A stretch of 44,338 bases of DNA from Gammaproteobacteria bacterium. Its GTDB lineage: Bacteria > Pseudomonadota > Gammaproteobacteria > GCA-001735895. The notes under the pieces were generated by a model. That model ran no database searches, was not told the DNA's origin, and saw nothing but the letters and a program-made list of their open reading frames with translations. The position numbers and the translations under genes are program-made. The DNA lies in NCBI GenBank assembly GCA_024638385.1, contig JAHEKJ010000017.1:1-44338 (forward strand), given 5' to 3'. Shown one piece after another: positions 1 to 8,446 of this stretch; positions within the stretch are counted from its first letter, which is position 1, and each line of letters begins with the position of its first letter.

Positions 1-71
1 CACATCGATGGTTGGTGTCATCATTTGTTGATCAGCCATGCACTATCTCTTTTTTACACATAACAGCTAAT

Positions 72-97
72 TTAATAGGTCTTCGACCTAATAATAT
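72..97. repeat. Inverted repeat, copy A, upstream of intI
   Basis: TAGGTC (76-81) and GACCTA (85-90) form a 6-bp stem around TTC. The surrounding bases, including the trailing AATAATA, closely match the second repeat at 197-222. A partial third match, AGGTTGACC, lies at 106-114. It could be an operator or a remnant of a recombination site; the sequence alone does not decide. Confidence 0.55.
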
Positions 98-196
98 ATA
101 TTAGCAGGTTGACCTTGTTTGGTTGCCGGGAGTTTTTTGGGGTTGGCAAGTTACTGATCAGTCTCGATATAATTTTCGTCAGTTGATATTGTTCGA

Positions 197-222
197 GTTA
201 TCAGGTTTTTGACCTGATAATA
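197..222. repeat. Inverted repeat, copy B, upstream of intI
   Basis: TTATCAGGT (198-206) and ACCTGATAA (212-220) form a perfect 9-bp stem around TTTTG. It shares the AGGT-N5-ACCT core and the trailing ATAATA with the repeat at 72-97. It ends five bases before the candidate -35 of intI, so it is well placed to bind a regulator of the integrase. Confidence 0.6.
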
Positions 223-225
223 CCC

Positions 226-253
226 TTGCATAGTTTTGTGGGGTTGTTATCTT
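226..253 (+). promoter_or_regulatory. Possible intI promoter
   Basis: TTGCAT (226-231) and TATCTT (248-253) are separated by 16 bases and lie 33 bases before the intI start. Each hexamer matches the sigma-70 consensus at four of six positions, so the call is tentative. No LexA-type box (CTGT-N8-ACAG) was seen here, although LexA control is common for integron integrases. Confidence 0.35.
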
Positions 254-285
254 AGCCAAATAGTTTCACGAAAGGACTCGTTGCT

Positions 286-1269
286 ATGCCCGCCGATTCG
301 CCCATCGCCTCGCCGTTCCTGCAATCGATTTCCGACTATATGGCCGTGCGCCGTTACAGCAAGCGCACGATTCAGTCGTATCTGTACTGGATTCGTTATT
401 ACATCGTCTATCACGACAAGCGCCATCCGCGCGAGATGGGCGCGGGCGAAGTCGAACAGTTCCTGACATATCTCGCGGTATCGCGGCGGGTGTCGACCGC
501 GACGCAGAAGCTGGCCTTGAATGCGCTCGCGTTCCTCTATAACCGCGTGCTCGAACAGCCGTTCGGCGATCTTGGCGAGTTCAATCGCGCGCGTCGCTCG
601 CGTAATCTGCCCGTGGTGCTGAATCGTGCCGAGGTCGCGCGCATACTCGCGCGACTCACCGGCGAGCCGCGGCTCGCCGCGTCGCTGATGTATGGGTCGG
701 GCCTGCGTCGTACCGAGGCCGTGCGCCTGCGCGTCAAGGATGTCGACTTCGACCATCACGAACTCCAGGTCTGGCACGGCAAGGGGCACTTCCATCGCCT
801 GACGACGCTCGCGCCTGAACTGGTTCCGTCGCTCGAGGCGCAGATCGAGCGAGTGCGCCAGTTGCTGCGAGAGGACAGCCAGCACGAGCACTTCGCCGGA
901 GTCTGGATGCCCGACGCGCTCGCGCGCAAGTATCCCGAGGCGCCACGTACGCTCGGCTGGCAATACCTGTTTCCGTCGGCGCGCCTGTCGATCGACCCGG
1001 AAAGTGGACTGCTGCGCCGCCATCACATCGATGAATCCAATGTCAACCGTGCGATCCGCAAGGCCGCGAAGGCCGCGGGTGTCGAAAAGCACGTCACCAG
1101 TCACACCTTGCGGCACTCGTTCGCGACCCACCTGCTCGAATCGGGCGCCGACATCCGCACGGTGCAGGAGCAGCTCGGCCACCAGGACGTCAAGACCACC
1201 GAAATTTACACGCACGTCTTGAAGCGTGGAGCGCGCGGCGTGCGCAGCCCGCTGAGCGATCTGAATTAA
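286..1269 (+). CDS. Integron-type tyrosine recombinase (IntI)
   Basis: A 327-residue site-specific recombinase expected to insert and excise gene cassettes by recombination between attI and attC sites. The N-terminal SAM-like DNA-binding domain covers about residues 10-100. The catalytic domain shows the family residues R141 (GLRRTEA), K166 (GKG), H273 and R276 (SHTLRHS), H299 (LGHQ) and nucleophile Y308 (EIYTH). A segment at about 205-230 containing ALARKYPEAP and WQYLFPS matches the extra patch that separates IntI from XerC/XerD, and it is the main reason for the integron call. The start is supported by AAAGGA at 271-276. No cassettes or attC sites are visible downstream. The gene may be a chromosomal integron integrase whose array lies left of the window, or a solitary one. 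Confidence 0.9.
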   Translation: MPADSPIASPFLQSISDYMAVRRYSKRTIQSYLYWIRYYIVYHDKRHPREMGAGEVEQFLTYLAVSRRVSTATQKLALNALAFLYNRVLEQPFGDLGEFNRARRSRNLPVVLNRAEVARILARLTGEPRLAASLMYGSGLRRTEAVRLRVKDVDFDHHELQVWHGKGHFHRLTTLAPELVPSLEAQIERVRQLLREDSQHEHFAGVWMPDALARKYPEAPRTLGWQYLFPSARLSIDPESGLLRRHHIDESNVNRAIRKAAKAAGVEKHVTSHTLRHSFATHLLESGADIRTVQEQLGHQDVKTTEIYTHVLKRGARGVRSPLSDLN

Positions 1270-1272
1270 GGC

Positions 1273-1301
1273 GTGCCGGGTACGCGCAGCGCGGCTATAA
1301 T
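1273..1301 (+). promoter_or_regulatory. Possible promoter of the esterase gene
   Basis: A perfect TATAAT -10 hexamer is present at 1296-1301, 34 bases before the ATG at 1336. The -35 region is weak; a 17-base spacer would place it at 1273-1278 with little match to TTGACA. Confidence 0.4.
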
Positions 1302-1335
1302 CCCGGCCGTCTATCTCCGCGAGAAACGATCCGTC

Positions 1336-2004
1336 ATGGCTGAAGACTCCGTCGTCATCGAAACCGGCGTGCATGCGCCCGACGCCAGCGTGATCTGGCT
1401 GCACGGACTCGGCGCGGACGGCCACGACTTCGAGCCGATCGTGCCCGAGCTGCGGCTCGATCCGGGTCTCAACATCCGTTTCATTTTTCCGCATGCCCCG
1501 ATGATGCCGGTGACGATCAACCAGGGTTTCGTCATGCGCGCCTGGTTCGACATTCGCACCGCCGACATCGGCGCCGAGCCCGATGAGAAGGGCATCCGCG
1601 CGTCGGCCGAAATCTTAAGCGAGCTGGTCGACGCTGAGATCGGCGCCGGCATCGCTTCCGAGCGCATCGTTGTCGCCGGGTTTTCTCAGGGAGGCGTGAT
1701 AGCGCTGCACGCGGGCCTGTCTTACTACCAGCGGCTCGCCGGTATCGTCGCGTTATCGACTTTTCTGCCGCTGGCGGATTCGCTCGCCGATGACGGCACC
1801 GTCGCCAACGCCAGCATTCCGATCTTTCTCGCCCACGGCTCGGCCGACCCGGTGGTGCCGGTCGACCTCGGCCGCCGCTCGAAACAGGCGCTGGAGAACG
1901 TGGGCTATGACGTCGAGTGGCACGAGTACAAGAACATGCCGCACAGCGTGTCGCAGCAGGAAATACTCGACCTCGCCGAGTGGTTCGAAAAAATCCTGTC
2001 CTGA
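1336..2004 (+). CDS. Alpha/beta-hydrolase carboxylesterase (acyl-protein thioesterase / EstB family)
   Basis: A 222-residue serine hydrolase of the family that includes bacterial carboxylesterase EstB and eukaryotic acyl-protein thioesterases; it should cleave short-chain carboxyl esters or thioesters in the cytoplasm. The oxyanion-hole motif WLHGLGADG is at about 21-29, the nucleophile elbow GFSQGG gives S117, and the triad is completed by D171 (GSADPVV) and H203 (MPHSV). Length is typical and no signal peptide is seen. An in-frame ATG lies upstream at 1273, but 1336 puts the start at the family's usual position, after a GAGAAACGA stretch. The gene sits alone between intI and the convergent argH. 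Confidence 0.88.
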   Translation: MAEDSVVIETGVHAPDASVIWLHGLGADGHDFEPIVPELRLDPGLNIRFIFPHAPMMPVTINQGFVMRAWFDIRTADIGAEPDEKGIRASAEILSELVDAEIGAGIASERIVVAGFSQGGVIALHAGLSYYQRLAGIVALSTFLPLADSLADDGTVANASIPIFLAHGSADPVVPVDLGRRSKQALENVGYDVEWHEYKNMPHSVSQQEILDLAEWFEKILS

Positions 2005-2031
2005 GTCGGCCTCGCGGGGCGAGGCCGACTC
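2003..2031. terminator. Strong GC hairpin after the esterase gene
   Basis: A perfect 13-bp stem (2003-2015 with 2019-2031) with a GGG loop begins inside the esterase stop codon, between convergent genes. No U-run follows on the plus strand, so it is terminator-like rather than a canonical intrinsic terminator; it may also protect mRNA 3' ends. The rest of the gap to argH (2032-2141) shows nothing recognisable. Confidence 0.5.
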
Positions 2032-2141
2032 GACAAACCGACCTACCCGCGCGAGCTGAATCTCCTGCTCTGCGACTCTTGTGCCCCGGGACCCTGTGGA
2101 CTTCCGCGGGAATCAGGAATGAATCGAAACGGGCCCGCCGA

Positions 2142-3530
2142 TCAATCCTCGATCAGCTTGCGAGCCGCCTTGACCTGCTTGCGCACCTGCGCCGGCGCGG
2201 TGCCGCCGAAGTGATCGCGCGCGCCGACCGAGCCGTCGAGCGACAGCACGTCGAACACGTCCTCGTCGATGCGCTTGTCGAACTGCCGTAACTCCTCGAG
2301 GCCCAGTTCGGACAGGTCCTTGCGCTGCTCGATCGCGTACGCGACCGCGCCGCCGACCGCCTCGTGCGCGTCGCGAAACGGAAGCCCCTTTTTGACCAGG
2401 TAATCGGCGAGGTCGGTGGCGGTGGCGTAACCGTCGCGCGCGGCCGCGCGCATGCGCTCGCGGTTGGCCTCGATCGCCGGCGCCATGTCGGCGAACGCGC
2501 GCAGCGAACCCTTGAGCGTGTCGAGCGTATCGAACAGCGGCTCCTTGTCTTCCTGGTTGTCCTTGTTGTAGGCCAGCGGCTGCGATTTCATCAGCGTCAG
2601 CAGGCTCACGAGGTGCCCGTTGACGCGGCCGCTCTTGCCGCGCACCAGTTCGGGCACGTCGGGGTTTTTTTTCTGCGGCATGATCGACGAGCCGGTGCAG
2701 TAGCGATCGGGCAGGCGCACGAAATCGAACTGCGCGCTCGACCACAGCACCAGTTCCTCGGCCATGCGCGACAGGTGCGTCATGCAGATCGCCGCCGCGG
2801 CGCAGAACTCGATCGCGAAGTCGCGATCGCTGACCGCGTCGATCGAGTTGCGGCACGGCGCATCGAAGCCGAGGCGCGAGGCGGTGAAGTCGCGATCGAT
2901 CGGATAGGACGTGCCGGCGAGCGCGGCCGCGCCGAGCGGCATCTGGTTCAGCCGCCGCGCGCAATCGCCAAACCGCGAATGATCGCGCTCGAGCATTTCG
3001 AACCACGCCAGCAGGTGATGGCCGAAGGTTACCGGCTGCGCCACCTGCAGGTGGGTGAAGCCCGGCATGATCGTGTCGGCCTCGCGTTCGGCCAGGTCGA
3101 GCAGGCCGGCCTGCAGCGCGCGGATGCCGGCCCGGCAGTCGGCGATTTCGTCGCGCAGGTAGATCCGGATGTCGGTCGCCACCTGGTCGTTGCGCGAGCG
3201 TCCGGTGTGCAGTTTCTTGCCGGCGTCGCCGATGAGCGCGGTCAGCCGCGCCTCGATGTTCATGTGCACGTCTTCGAGCGCGTCCGACCATTCGAAGCTG
3301 CCGCCGTCGATCTCGGAGCGAATCTGGTCGAGGCCTTTTTCGATCGCCGCGAGCTCGTCCGCCGACAGCACGCCGATGCGTGCGATCATCGCCGCGTGCG
3401 CCAGCGAACCGGCGATGTCGGCGGCCGCGAGGCGGCGGTCGAACGCGACCGAGGCGGTGAATCGCTGCACGAATTCGTCGGTGGGTTGGTTGAATCGCCC
3501 GCCCCACATGCGGGTGTCTTTTTTACTCAT
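2142..3530 (-). CDS. argH: Argininosuccinate lyase
   Basis: Splits argininosuccinate into arginine and fumarate, the last step of arginine synthesis; a cytoplasmic homotetramer of the fumarase/aspartase superfamily. The 462-residue protein begins [13 protein letters not shown], and the family signature [11 protein letters not shown] is present, as are the [12 protein letters not shown] and [10 protein letters not shown] blocks. The reading frame extends upstream to 3626, but the family's N-terminus fixes the start at 3530. It is divergent from algZ, the same arrangement as in Pseudomonas, and the 102-bp gap (3531-3632) must hold both promoters. I could not pick convincing -35/-10 pairs in it. 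Confidence 0.97.
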   Translation of the reverse strand: MSKKDTRMWGGRFNQPTDEFVQRFTASVAFDRRLAAADIAGSLAHAAMIARIGVLSADELAAIEKGLDQIRSEIDGGSFEWSDALEDVHMNIEARLTALIGDAGKKLHTGRSRNDQVATDIRIYLRDEIADCRAGIRALQAGLLDLAEREADTIMPGFTHLQVAQPVTFGHHLLAWFEMLERDHSRFGDCARRLNQMPLGAAALAGTSYPIDRDFTASRLGFDAPCRNSIDAVSDRDFAIEFCAAAAICMTHLSRMAEELVLWSSAQFDFVRLPDRYCTGSSIMPQKKNPDVPELVRGKSGRVNGHLVSLLTLMKSQPLAYNKDNQEDKEPLFDTLDTLKGSLRAFADMAPAIEANRERMRAAARDGYATATDLADYLVKKGLPFRDAHEAVGGAVAYAIEQRKDLSELGLEELRQFDKRIDEDVFDVLSLDGSVGARDHFGGTAPAQVRKQVKAARKLIED

Positions 3531-3632
3531 CAAACACCGCTGAATCGAATAATGCGGCGGCGCATCAATTGCCCCGCAAAACCGCAAATATTGTTGTATG
3601 CTTGCAGTGCAGGCCCGACAAATCAATACCTT

Positions 3633-4691
3633 ATGCCCGATATTTCGGAAATTTCGCTAACCGAGGCGGAAAATTCCTCCTACCTGCCCGATTTCTGCGA
3701 CGGCGACGTTTTTCTGCGGCTGTTGCTCGTCGTCGAGCTGATCGCGATCTCCTTCGCGCTGGTCAGCTACAGCGGCGGCAACCTGTTCATCCACATCGCG
3801 CTGATCTCGGTCGTAATGCTGTGGGTCGGCCTGACCTCGGCCGCTTGCCTGTGCGGTCTCGCCCGTCTCGGCTGGCTCGGCGCGCGCACGCGCACGACCT
3901 GGATGGCGGTCGCGGTGGTGCTCGCGATGACATTGCTCGCGAGCGGCCTGTCGCTCGCCTTCGGCGGCACGCTGCGCTACGGTCCGACCGCGCAGGATGT
4001 GGCGTACACGCTCGCGCGCAACCTGTCGATCGCCGCGATTCTGACCGGCCTCGCGTTGCGTTACTTTTACCTGCACTACGAATCCGACCTGCGCCTGAAG
4101 ATCCAGGCGCAGGCGCGCCTGCAGGCATTGCAGGCGCGCATCCGCCCGCACTTCCTGTTCAACAGCATGAACACGATCGCGAGCCTGACCCACGACCAGC
4201 CCGATCTCGCCGAGCAGGCGATCGAGAACCTGTCCGACCTGTTCCGCGCGAGCCTCGCCGCCGAATCGAGCATCTCGCTGGCGCAGGAACTCGAGCTCAC
4301 GCGCAGTTACATCGAGCTCGAGGCGCTGCGTCTCGGCGAGCGCCTCGCGATCAACTGGCAACTGCCCGACGAGGAGCCGTCGCTGACCCTGCCGGCGCTG
4401 ACCCTGCAACCGCTGGTCGAGAACGCGATCTACCACGGCGTCGAGCCGCTCGCCGAGGGCGGCGCGATCGATCTTTCGATCCGCGCCAACGGCAGCCGCA
4501 TCGAGATCTCGATCTCGAACCCGGTGTCGCCGCTGCGCGACGATGCGCGCCGCGCGGGCAACCGCATGGCGATCGAAAACATCCGCGAACGCCTCGCGCT
4601 CGCCTTCGACGGCGCCGCCGAGATGGAGCTGTCCGAGTCCGACTCGCGCTATACTGTCAAGTTATCCTTGCCATCCGCGGAGGCGGCGTGA
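3633..4691 (+). CDS. algZ: AlgZ/FimS-like sensor histidine kinase (LytS type)
   Basis: A 352-residue inner-membrane histidine kinase, partner of the AlgR-type regulator encoded next to it. Four hydrophobic segments at about 27-45, 52-77, 88-110 and 127-145 form the membrane domain. The His_kinase domain carries [10 protein letters not shown] with the likely phospho-accepting H173, and a GHKL ATPase domain follows with [12 protein letters not shown] as the N-box. In Pseudomonas the AlgZ/AlgR pair controls alginate, twitching and virulence genes; the targets here are unknown. The frame is open far upstream on the antisense of argH, but the ATG at 3633 gives the family length. Its stop overlaps the algR GTG start. 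Confidence 0.9.
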   Translation: MPDISEISLTEAENSSYLPDFCDGDVFLRLLLVVELIAISFALVSYSGGNLFIHIALISVVMLWVGLTSAACLCGLARLGWLGARTRTTWMAVAVVLAMTLLASGLSLAFGGTLRYGPTAQDVAYTLARNLSIAAILTGLALRYFYLHYESDLRLKIQAQARLQALQARIRPHFLFNSMNTIASLTHDQPDLAEQAIENLSDLFRASLAAESSISLAQELELTRSYIELEALRLGERLAINWQLPDEEPSLTLPALTLQPLVENAIYHGVEPLAEGGAIDLSIRANGSRIEISISNPVSPLRDDARRAGNRMAIENIRERLALAFDGAAEMELSESDSRYTVKLSLPSAEAA

Positions 4692-5419
4692 AGATCCTGA
4701 TTGTCGACGACGAGAAACCGGCGCGCGACCGCCTCGCGCGCATGGTCCGCAATATCGACGGCCACGATGTCGTCGGCGAGGCGATCAACGGCGTCGAGGC
4801 GCTCGGGCTCGCGCAGAGTCTCGAACCCGACATCGTGCTGATGGACATCCGCATGCCCGGCATGGACGGTATCGAGGCCGCGCGTCACATCTCGAAGCTC
4901 GACGAGCCGCCGGCGGTGATATTCGCCACCGCCTTTTCCGATCACGCGCTCGAAGCTTTCGAGACCCACGCGGTCGACTACCTGCTCAAGCCGGTCAAGC
5001 AGGAGCGCCTGCAGGCGGCGCTGGTCGCGGCGGTGCGGCCGACGCGCGCGCAGGCGGCGCGCAGCGGCGAAGTCCTGTCGAACCTCGAGCCGCGCCAGCA
5101 CATCTGCGCGCGCGTGCGCGGCAGCCTGGTGCTGGTGCCGATCGACGATATCTATTACTTCCACGCCGAGCAGAAATACGTCACCGTGCGCCACGCCGCC
5201 GGCGAGGTGCTGATCGAGGACCCGTTGAAGAACCTCGAGGCCGAGTTCGGCGAGCGATTCTACCGCATCCATCGTAACGCGCTCGTCAGTCTCACCCACA
5301 TCGGCGGCATGAACTCGGGCGACGATGGCCACCGCGTGACCTTTCGCGACATCGACGACACGCTCGAGATCAGCCGCCGCCACCTGCCCGGCGTGCGCAA
5401 GATCATCAAGAACCTGTAG
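4688..5419 (+). CDS. algR: AlgR-like LytTR response regulator
   Basis: A 243-residue two-domain regulator. The receiver domain (about 1-115) has D7/D8 as acidic-pocket residues and D53 as the phospho-acceptor in [14 protein letters not shown], with K at LLKPVK. The C-terminal LytTR DNA-binding domain (about 140-240) includes the [12 protein letters not shown] and [10 protein letters not shown] segments typical of AlgR/LytR. The start is a GTG that overlaps the algZ stop (GTGA), so the two proteins are translationally coupled. The hemC start follows the stop by two bases, placing haem synthesis genes in the same transcript. Confidence 0.92.
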   Translation: MKILIVDDEKPARDRLARMVRNIDGHDVVGEAINGVEALGLAQSLEPDIVLMDIRMPGMDGIEAARHISKLDEPPAVIFATAFSDHALEAFETHAVDYLLKPVKQERLQAALVAAVRPTRAQAARSGEVLSNLEPRQHICARVRGSLVLVPIDDIYYFHAEQKYVTVRHAAGEVLIEDPLKNLEAEFGERFYRIHRNALVSLTHIGGMNSGDDGHRVTFRDIDDTLEISRRHLPGVRKIIKNL

Positions 5420-5421
5420 GC

Positions 5422-6354
5422 ATGCCGACGAAACGAAACAAGCTGCGGATCGCGACGCGCGGCAGCCCGCTCGCGCTGTGGCAGGCCGAGCACGTCGCCG
5501 CGCGCCTGCGCGAGCTGCACGCCGGGCTCGATGTCGAGCTGGTGAAGATGAAGACCCGCGGCGACAAGCTGCTCGACGCGCCGCTCGCCAAGGTCGGCGG
5601 CAAGGGCCTGTTCGTCAAGGAACTCGAGGCCGGACTGCTCGACGGCCGTGCCGACCTCGCGGTGCATTCGCTCAAGGATGTGCCGGTCGATTTGCCCGCC
5701 GGCCTCGAGCTTGCGATCGTCATGCAGCGCGAGGATCCGCGCGACGCGTTCGTCTCGAACGCCTGGGCGAGTCTCGCCGAGATGCCCCCCGGCAGCGTCG
5801 TCGGCACGTCGAGCCTGCGCCGGCAAATGCAGGTCCAGGCGGCCTGTCCCGCGCTGCGCATCGACTGGCTGCGCGGCAACGTCAACACGCGCCTGGCGAA
5901 ACTCGACGCCGGCGACTACGACGCGATCATTCTCGCCGTCGCCGGCCTCGAGCGCCTCGGCATGTCACAACGCATCCGCGCGCCGATCGAGCCCGAGGTC
6001 TGTCTGCCGGCGATCGGCCAGGGCGTCCTCGGCATCGAGATTCGCACCGACGACGAGGAATTACGCGCCTTGCTGGCGCCGCTCGCGCACGCCGACACCG
6101 CCGCCTGCGTCGCCGCCGAGCGCGCGCTGAACGCGCGGCTCGCCGGCGGTTGCCAGGTGCCGATCGCCGGTCACGCGCGGCTCGCCGGCGACGAAATCCA
6201 TTTGCGCGGCCTCGTCGGCGAACCCGACGGCAGCCGCATCCTGCGCGCCGAGCGGCGCGGTCCGCGGGCCGACGCGCAGGCGCTTGGCGCCGCCCTCGCC
6301 GAGGATTTGCTCGCGCAGGGCGCCGACGCGATCCTCGAGCGACTGCGCGAATGA
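5422..6354 (+). CDS. hemC: Hydroxymethylbilane synthase (porphobilinogen deaminase)
   Basis: Joins four porphobilinogen molecules into hydroxymethylbilane in tetrapyrrole synthesis. The 310-residue protein has the [16 protein letters not shown]-terminus, the catalytic aspartate D86 in HSLKDVP, GTSSLRR at about 128-134, and C244 in AGGCQVPI, the attachment site of the dipyrromethane cofactor. Length is normal. The stop overlaps the hemD start (ATGA), and algR ends two bases upstream, so it is embedded in the algZR-hem operon. Confidence 0.97.
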   Translation: MPTKRNKLRIATRGSPLALWQAEHVAARLRELHAGLDVELVKMKTRGDKLLDAPLAKVGGKGLFVKELEAGLLDGRADLAVHSLKDVPVDLPAGLELAIVMQREDPRDAFVSNAWASLAEMPPGSVVGTSSLRRQMQVQAACPALRIDWLRGNVNTRLAKLDAGDYDAIILAVAGLERLGMSQRIRAPIEPEVCLPAIGQGVLGIEIRTDDEELRALLAPLAHADTAACVAAERALNARLAGGCQVPIAGHARLAGDEIHLRGLVGEPDGSRILRAERRGPRADAQALGAALAEDLLAQGADAILERLRE

Positions 6355-7142
6355 CCGGCGGCGGGCGTCTCGCCGGCCAGGTCGTCGTCAATACCCGCCC
6401 GGCGCACCAGCAGGCGGCGCTGACCGCGCTCCTCGAGGCCGAGGGCGCCACCGTGCTGGCTTTCCCGGCAATCGAAATCGAGCTGGCTATGGATCCGTCG
6501 GCCAGTGATCTCGCCGACCGCATCGGGGATTTCGACGTGCTGTTGTTCGTCAGCCGTAACGCGGTCGACGGCGCGTTCGCGTCGATCGACCCGGCGCGAT
6601 TCGGCGCGCGCCAGCAGTTCGGCGTGATCGGCGCGGCGACGCGCGACGCGCTCGTCGAGCGCATCGGCGATCCGGGCGCGCGCCTGATCGCGAGCGAACC
6701 CTACAACAGCGAAGCGTTGCTCGCGGCCGACGCGCTGCAGCGGGTCGCCGGCAAGCGCATCGTCATCTTCCGCGGCCAGGCCGGGCGCAACCTGCTCGGC
6801 GACGAACTCGCGCGCCGCGGCGCCGAGGTCGAGTACGCCGGAGTCTACCGGCGCAATCTGCCGGTGGTCGCCGGCGATGCCTTCGCGCGGCTCGCCGCGA
6901 GCACTTTGCCGAGCGTCGCGGTGCTGACCAGCGGCGAGGGCATGCACAACCTGATGCAGCTCGTCGACGCCGGATCGCGCGCACGCCTGCGCGCGATCCC
7001 GTGGCTTCTGATCAGCGAAAGAATGCGTGAATCGGCGCGAGAACTGGGACATAATGCGCCCATCATCATCGCGCGCAGCGCCAGCGATCGAGGCATAGCG
7101 GAGTCGCTATGCGCCTGGGCCGAGCAGCAGAATAACGCATGA
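6351..7142 (+). CDS. hemD: Uroporphyrinogen-III synthase
   Basis: Cyclises hydroxymethylbilane to uroporphyrinogen III, inverting ring D. HemD proteins are poorly conserved; this 263-residue protein is recognised from the [23 protein letters not shown] start, the [15 protein letters not shown] block, the YNSEALL and [23 protein letters not shown] segment, and its place between hemC and hemX. The start is the ATG overlapping the hemC stop; an open frame further upstream lies inside hemC and is not the gene. Its stop overlaps the hemX start in the same way. Confidence 0.93.
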   Translation: MTGGGRLAGQVVVNTRPAHQQAALTALLEAEGATVLAFPAIEIELAMDPSASDLADRIGDFDVLLFVSRNAVDGAFASIDPARFGARQQFGVIGAATRDALVERIGDPGARLIASEPYNSEALLAADALQRVAGKRIVIFRGQAGRNLLGDELARRGAEVEYAGVYRRNLPVVAGDAFARLAASTLPSVAVLTSGEGMHNLMQLVDAGSRARLRAIPWLLISERMRESARELGHNAPIIIARSASDRGIAESLCAWAEQQNNA

Positions 7143-8446
7143 AGAGCAAAGACGACGCAACCGAAGACGGCGCCGACGGCGAAGACGCAGCGACCGAAGA
7201 CAAGTCGCGCGACGCTACCGAACCCGAGGGCGAAATTACCGACGCGGTCGTGTTCGAGGCCGATCCGGGCGCCGATACCGCGCGCCTGTCGACGCCGGCG
7301 CCACAGGTCGACCCGAAAGCCGCCGCGGACGATGCATCGACGGCGGACGAGTCGGAGGTCGACGCCGCGAGCGACGACGCGCCGGCGGCCGAGCCCGCGC
7401 CGCCGCCGCCGGCGAAACCGCGCCGCTCCTTTTTCAGCCTGTTCAATTTCCTCCTGATCCTCGCGCTGGCCGGCGCCGGGGGCTACTACTACTGGCTCGA
7501 GCTCGAACTGAAACGCGAGTACGACCGGACCCTCGGCGAACTCGAGAACGGGCTCGCGAGCAAGGTCGACCGCGCGGGCCTCGACGGTGCGGTCGGTCCG
7601 TTGCAAAGCGAGCTGGCCGGCGTGCGCGACACGCTGACCGGTATCGAGCAAACCCAGGCGAGCCTCGAAGCCAAGCAGGCCAGCCTCGAAACCGCGAGCG
7701 AGAAGCTCTACGAACTGTACGGTCGCGACAAGAACGACTGGCAGCTCGCCGAGGTCGAATACCTGCTGCGCATCGCCCAGCACAAGCTGATCCTGCAGGA
7801 CGACTTCGCCGGCGCAGCGGTCACGCTGCAGGCGGCCAGCGACCTGATCGCGCGCACCGGCGATCCCGGCCTGTTGCCGGTGCGGGTCCGCATCAGCCAG
7901 GAGATCGCCGATCTGAAGACCCGCGTGCGTCCCGACCTGGTCGGCATCGCGCTGACGCTGGCGCAGTTGCAGCGCCAGGTTCAGGTACTGACGCCCGGAT
8001 TTCCGTTGCGCGTCGACGAAACCGCGCCGGCGCCGGCTACCCCCGAGCCGGCCGACGACGCGAGCTGGCGCGAGCGCCTGTCGGCGTTCGTCGATTCGCT
8101 CGTCGAGGTGCGCCAGGAAGACGTCGCGCCGACGCCGATCGAAGCCAGCGTGATCAACGTCGGCGATGTGATTGCCGACAATCTGAAACTCGCGCGCTGG
8201 GCTGTGCTCGAGCGCGACAATCGGCAATACCACCAGCTGATCGCCGACAGCCTCGGGCTGTTCCGCGAATTCTACGACCTCGACAATGCCGCTAACGCCG
8301 ACGTAAAGGCTCAGCTCGAGCGCCTCGCGCAAACGCCGCTGGTCGCCGACAAGCCCGACATTTCCGGCTCGCTGCTGGAACTGCAGCGCATCCTCGCGCA
8401 GCGCGAGGCCGAACCGCAGCCGGCCGGGGGGAGTGCCGATGGTTAA
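7139..8446 (+). CDS. hemX: HemX-like membrane protein
   Basis: A 435-residue inner-membrane protein of the HemX family, often mislabelled uroporphyrinogen-III methyltransferase. The first roughly 95 residues are acidic and rich in Ala, Glu and Pro, and lack regular structure. One membrane segment follows (SLFNFLLILALAGAGGYYYWL), and the rest is an extracytoplasmic helical domain with a coiled coil near residues 120-190 and the conserved DWQLAEVEYLLRIAQHKL block. No SAM-binding methyltransferase domain is present, so the enzymatic name does not apply. It is coupled to hemD by a 4-base overlap and runs into hemY. Its biochemical role is not established in the family. Confidence 0.88.
   Translation: MKSKDDATEDGADGEDAATEDKSRDATEPEGEITDAVVFEADPGADTARLSTPAPQVDPKAAADDASTADESEVDAASDDAPAAEPAPPPPAKPRRSFFSLFNFLLILALAGAGGYYYWLELELKREYDRTLGELENGLASKVDRAGLDGAVGPLQSELAGVRDTLTGIEQTQASLEAKQASLETASEKLYELYGRDKNDWQLAEVEYLLRIAQHKLILQDDFAGAAVTLQAASDLIARTGDPGLLPVRVRISQEIADLKTRVRPDLVGIALTLAQLQRQVQVLTPGFPLRVDETAPAPATPEPADDASWRERLSAFVDSLVEVRQEDVAPTPIEASVINVGDVIADNLKLARWAVLERDNRQYHQLIADSLGLFREFYDLDNAANADVKAQLERLAQTPLVADKPDISGSLLELQRILAQREAEPQPAGGSADG

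Larger units (their letters stand above)
1..285. other. AT-rich leader upstream of the integron integrase
   Basis: No gene is visible. The stretch is clearly richer in A and T than the rest of the window. It holds two related inverted repeats (72-97 and 197-222), a 10-base palindrome at 153-162 (ACTGATCAGT) and a possible promoter at 226-253. In integrons the attI recombination site lies just upstream of intI and cassettes extend away from it, so attI would be expected here and cassettes to the left of position 1. I looked for a clean GTTRRRY core on either strand and did not find one, so attI is not assigned. Confidence 0.45.

Noticed and set aside
261..276. parS-like site upstream of intI
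   Set aside because: Only the half GTTTCACG matches; the other half is absent and the site is far from parAB.
2364..3632. Long N-terminal extension of the AlgZ-like kinase
   Set aside because: The open frame there is antisense to argH and has the Arg/Ala-rich composition of a GC-rich shadow frame; family length fits the ATG at 3633.
7139..8446. Uroporphyrinogen-III C-methyltransferase
   Set aside because: The protein has one membrane helix and a coiled coil but no SAM-binding methyltransferase domain; HemX is the better name.
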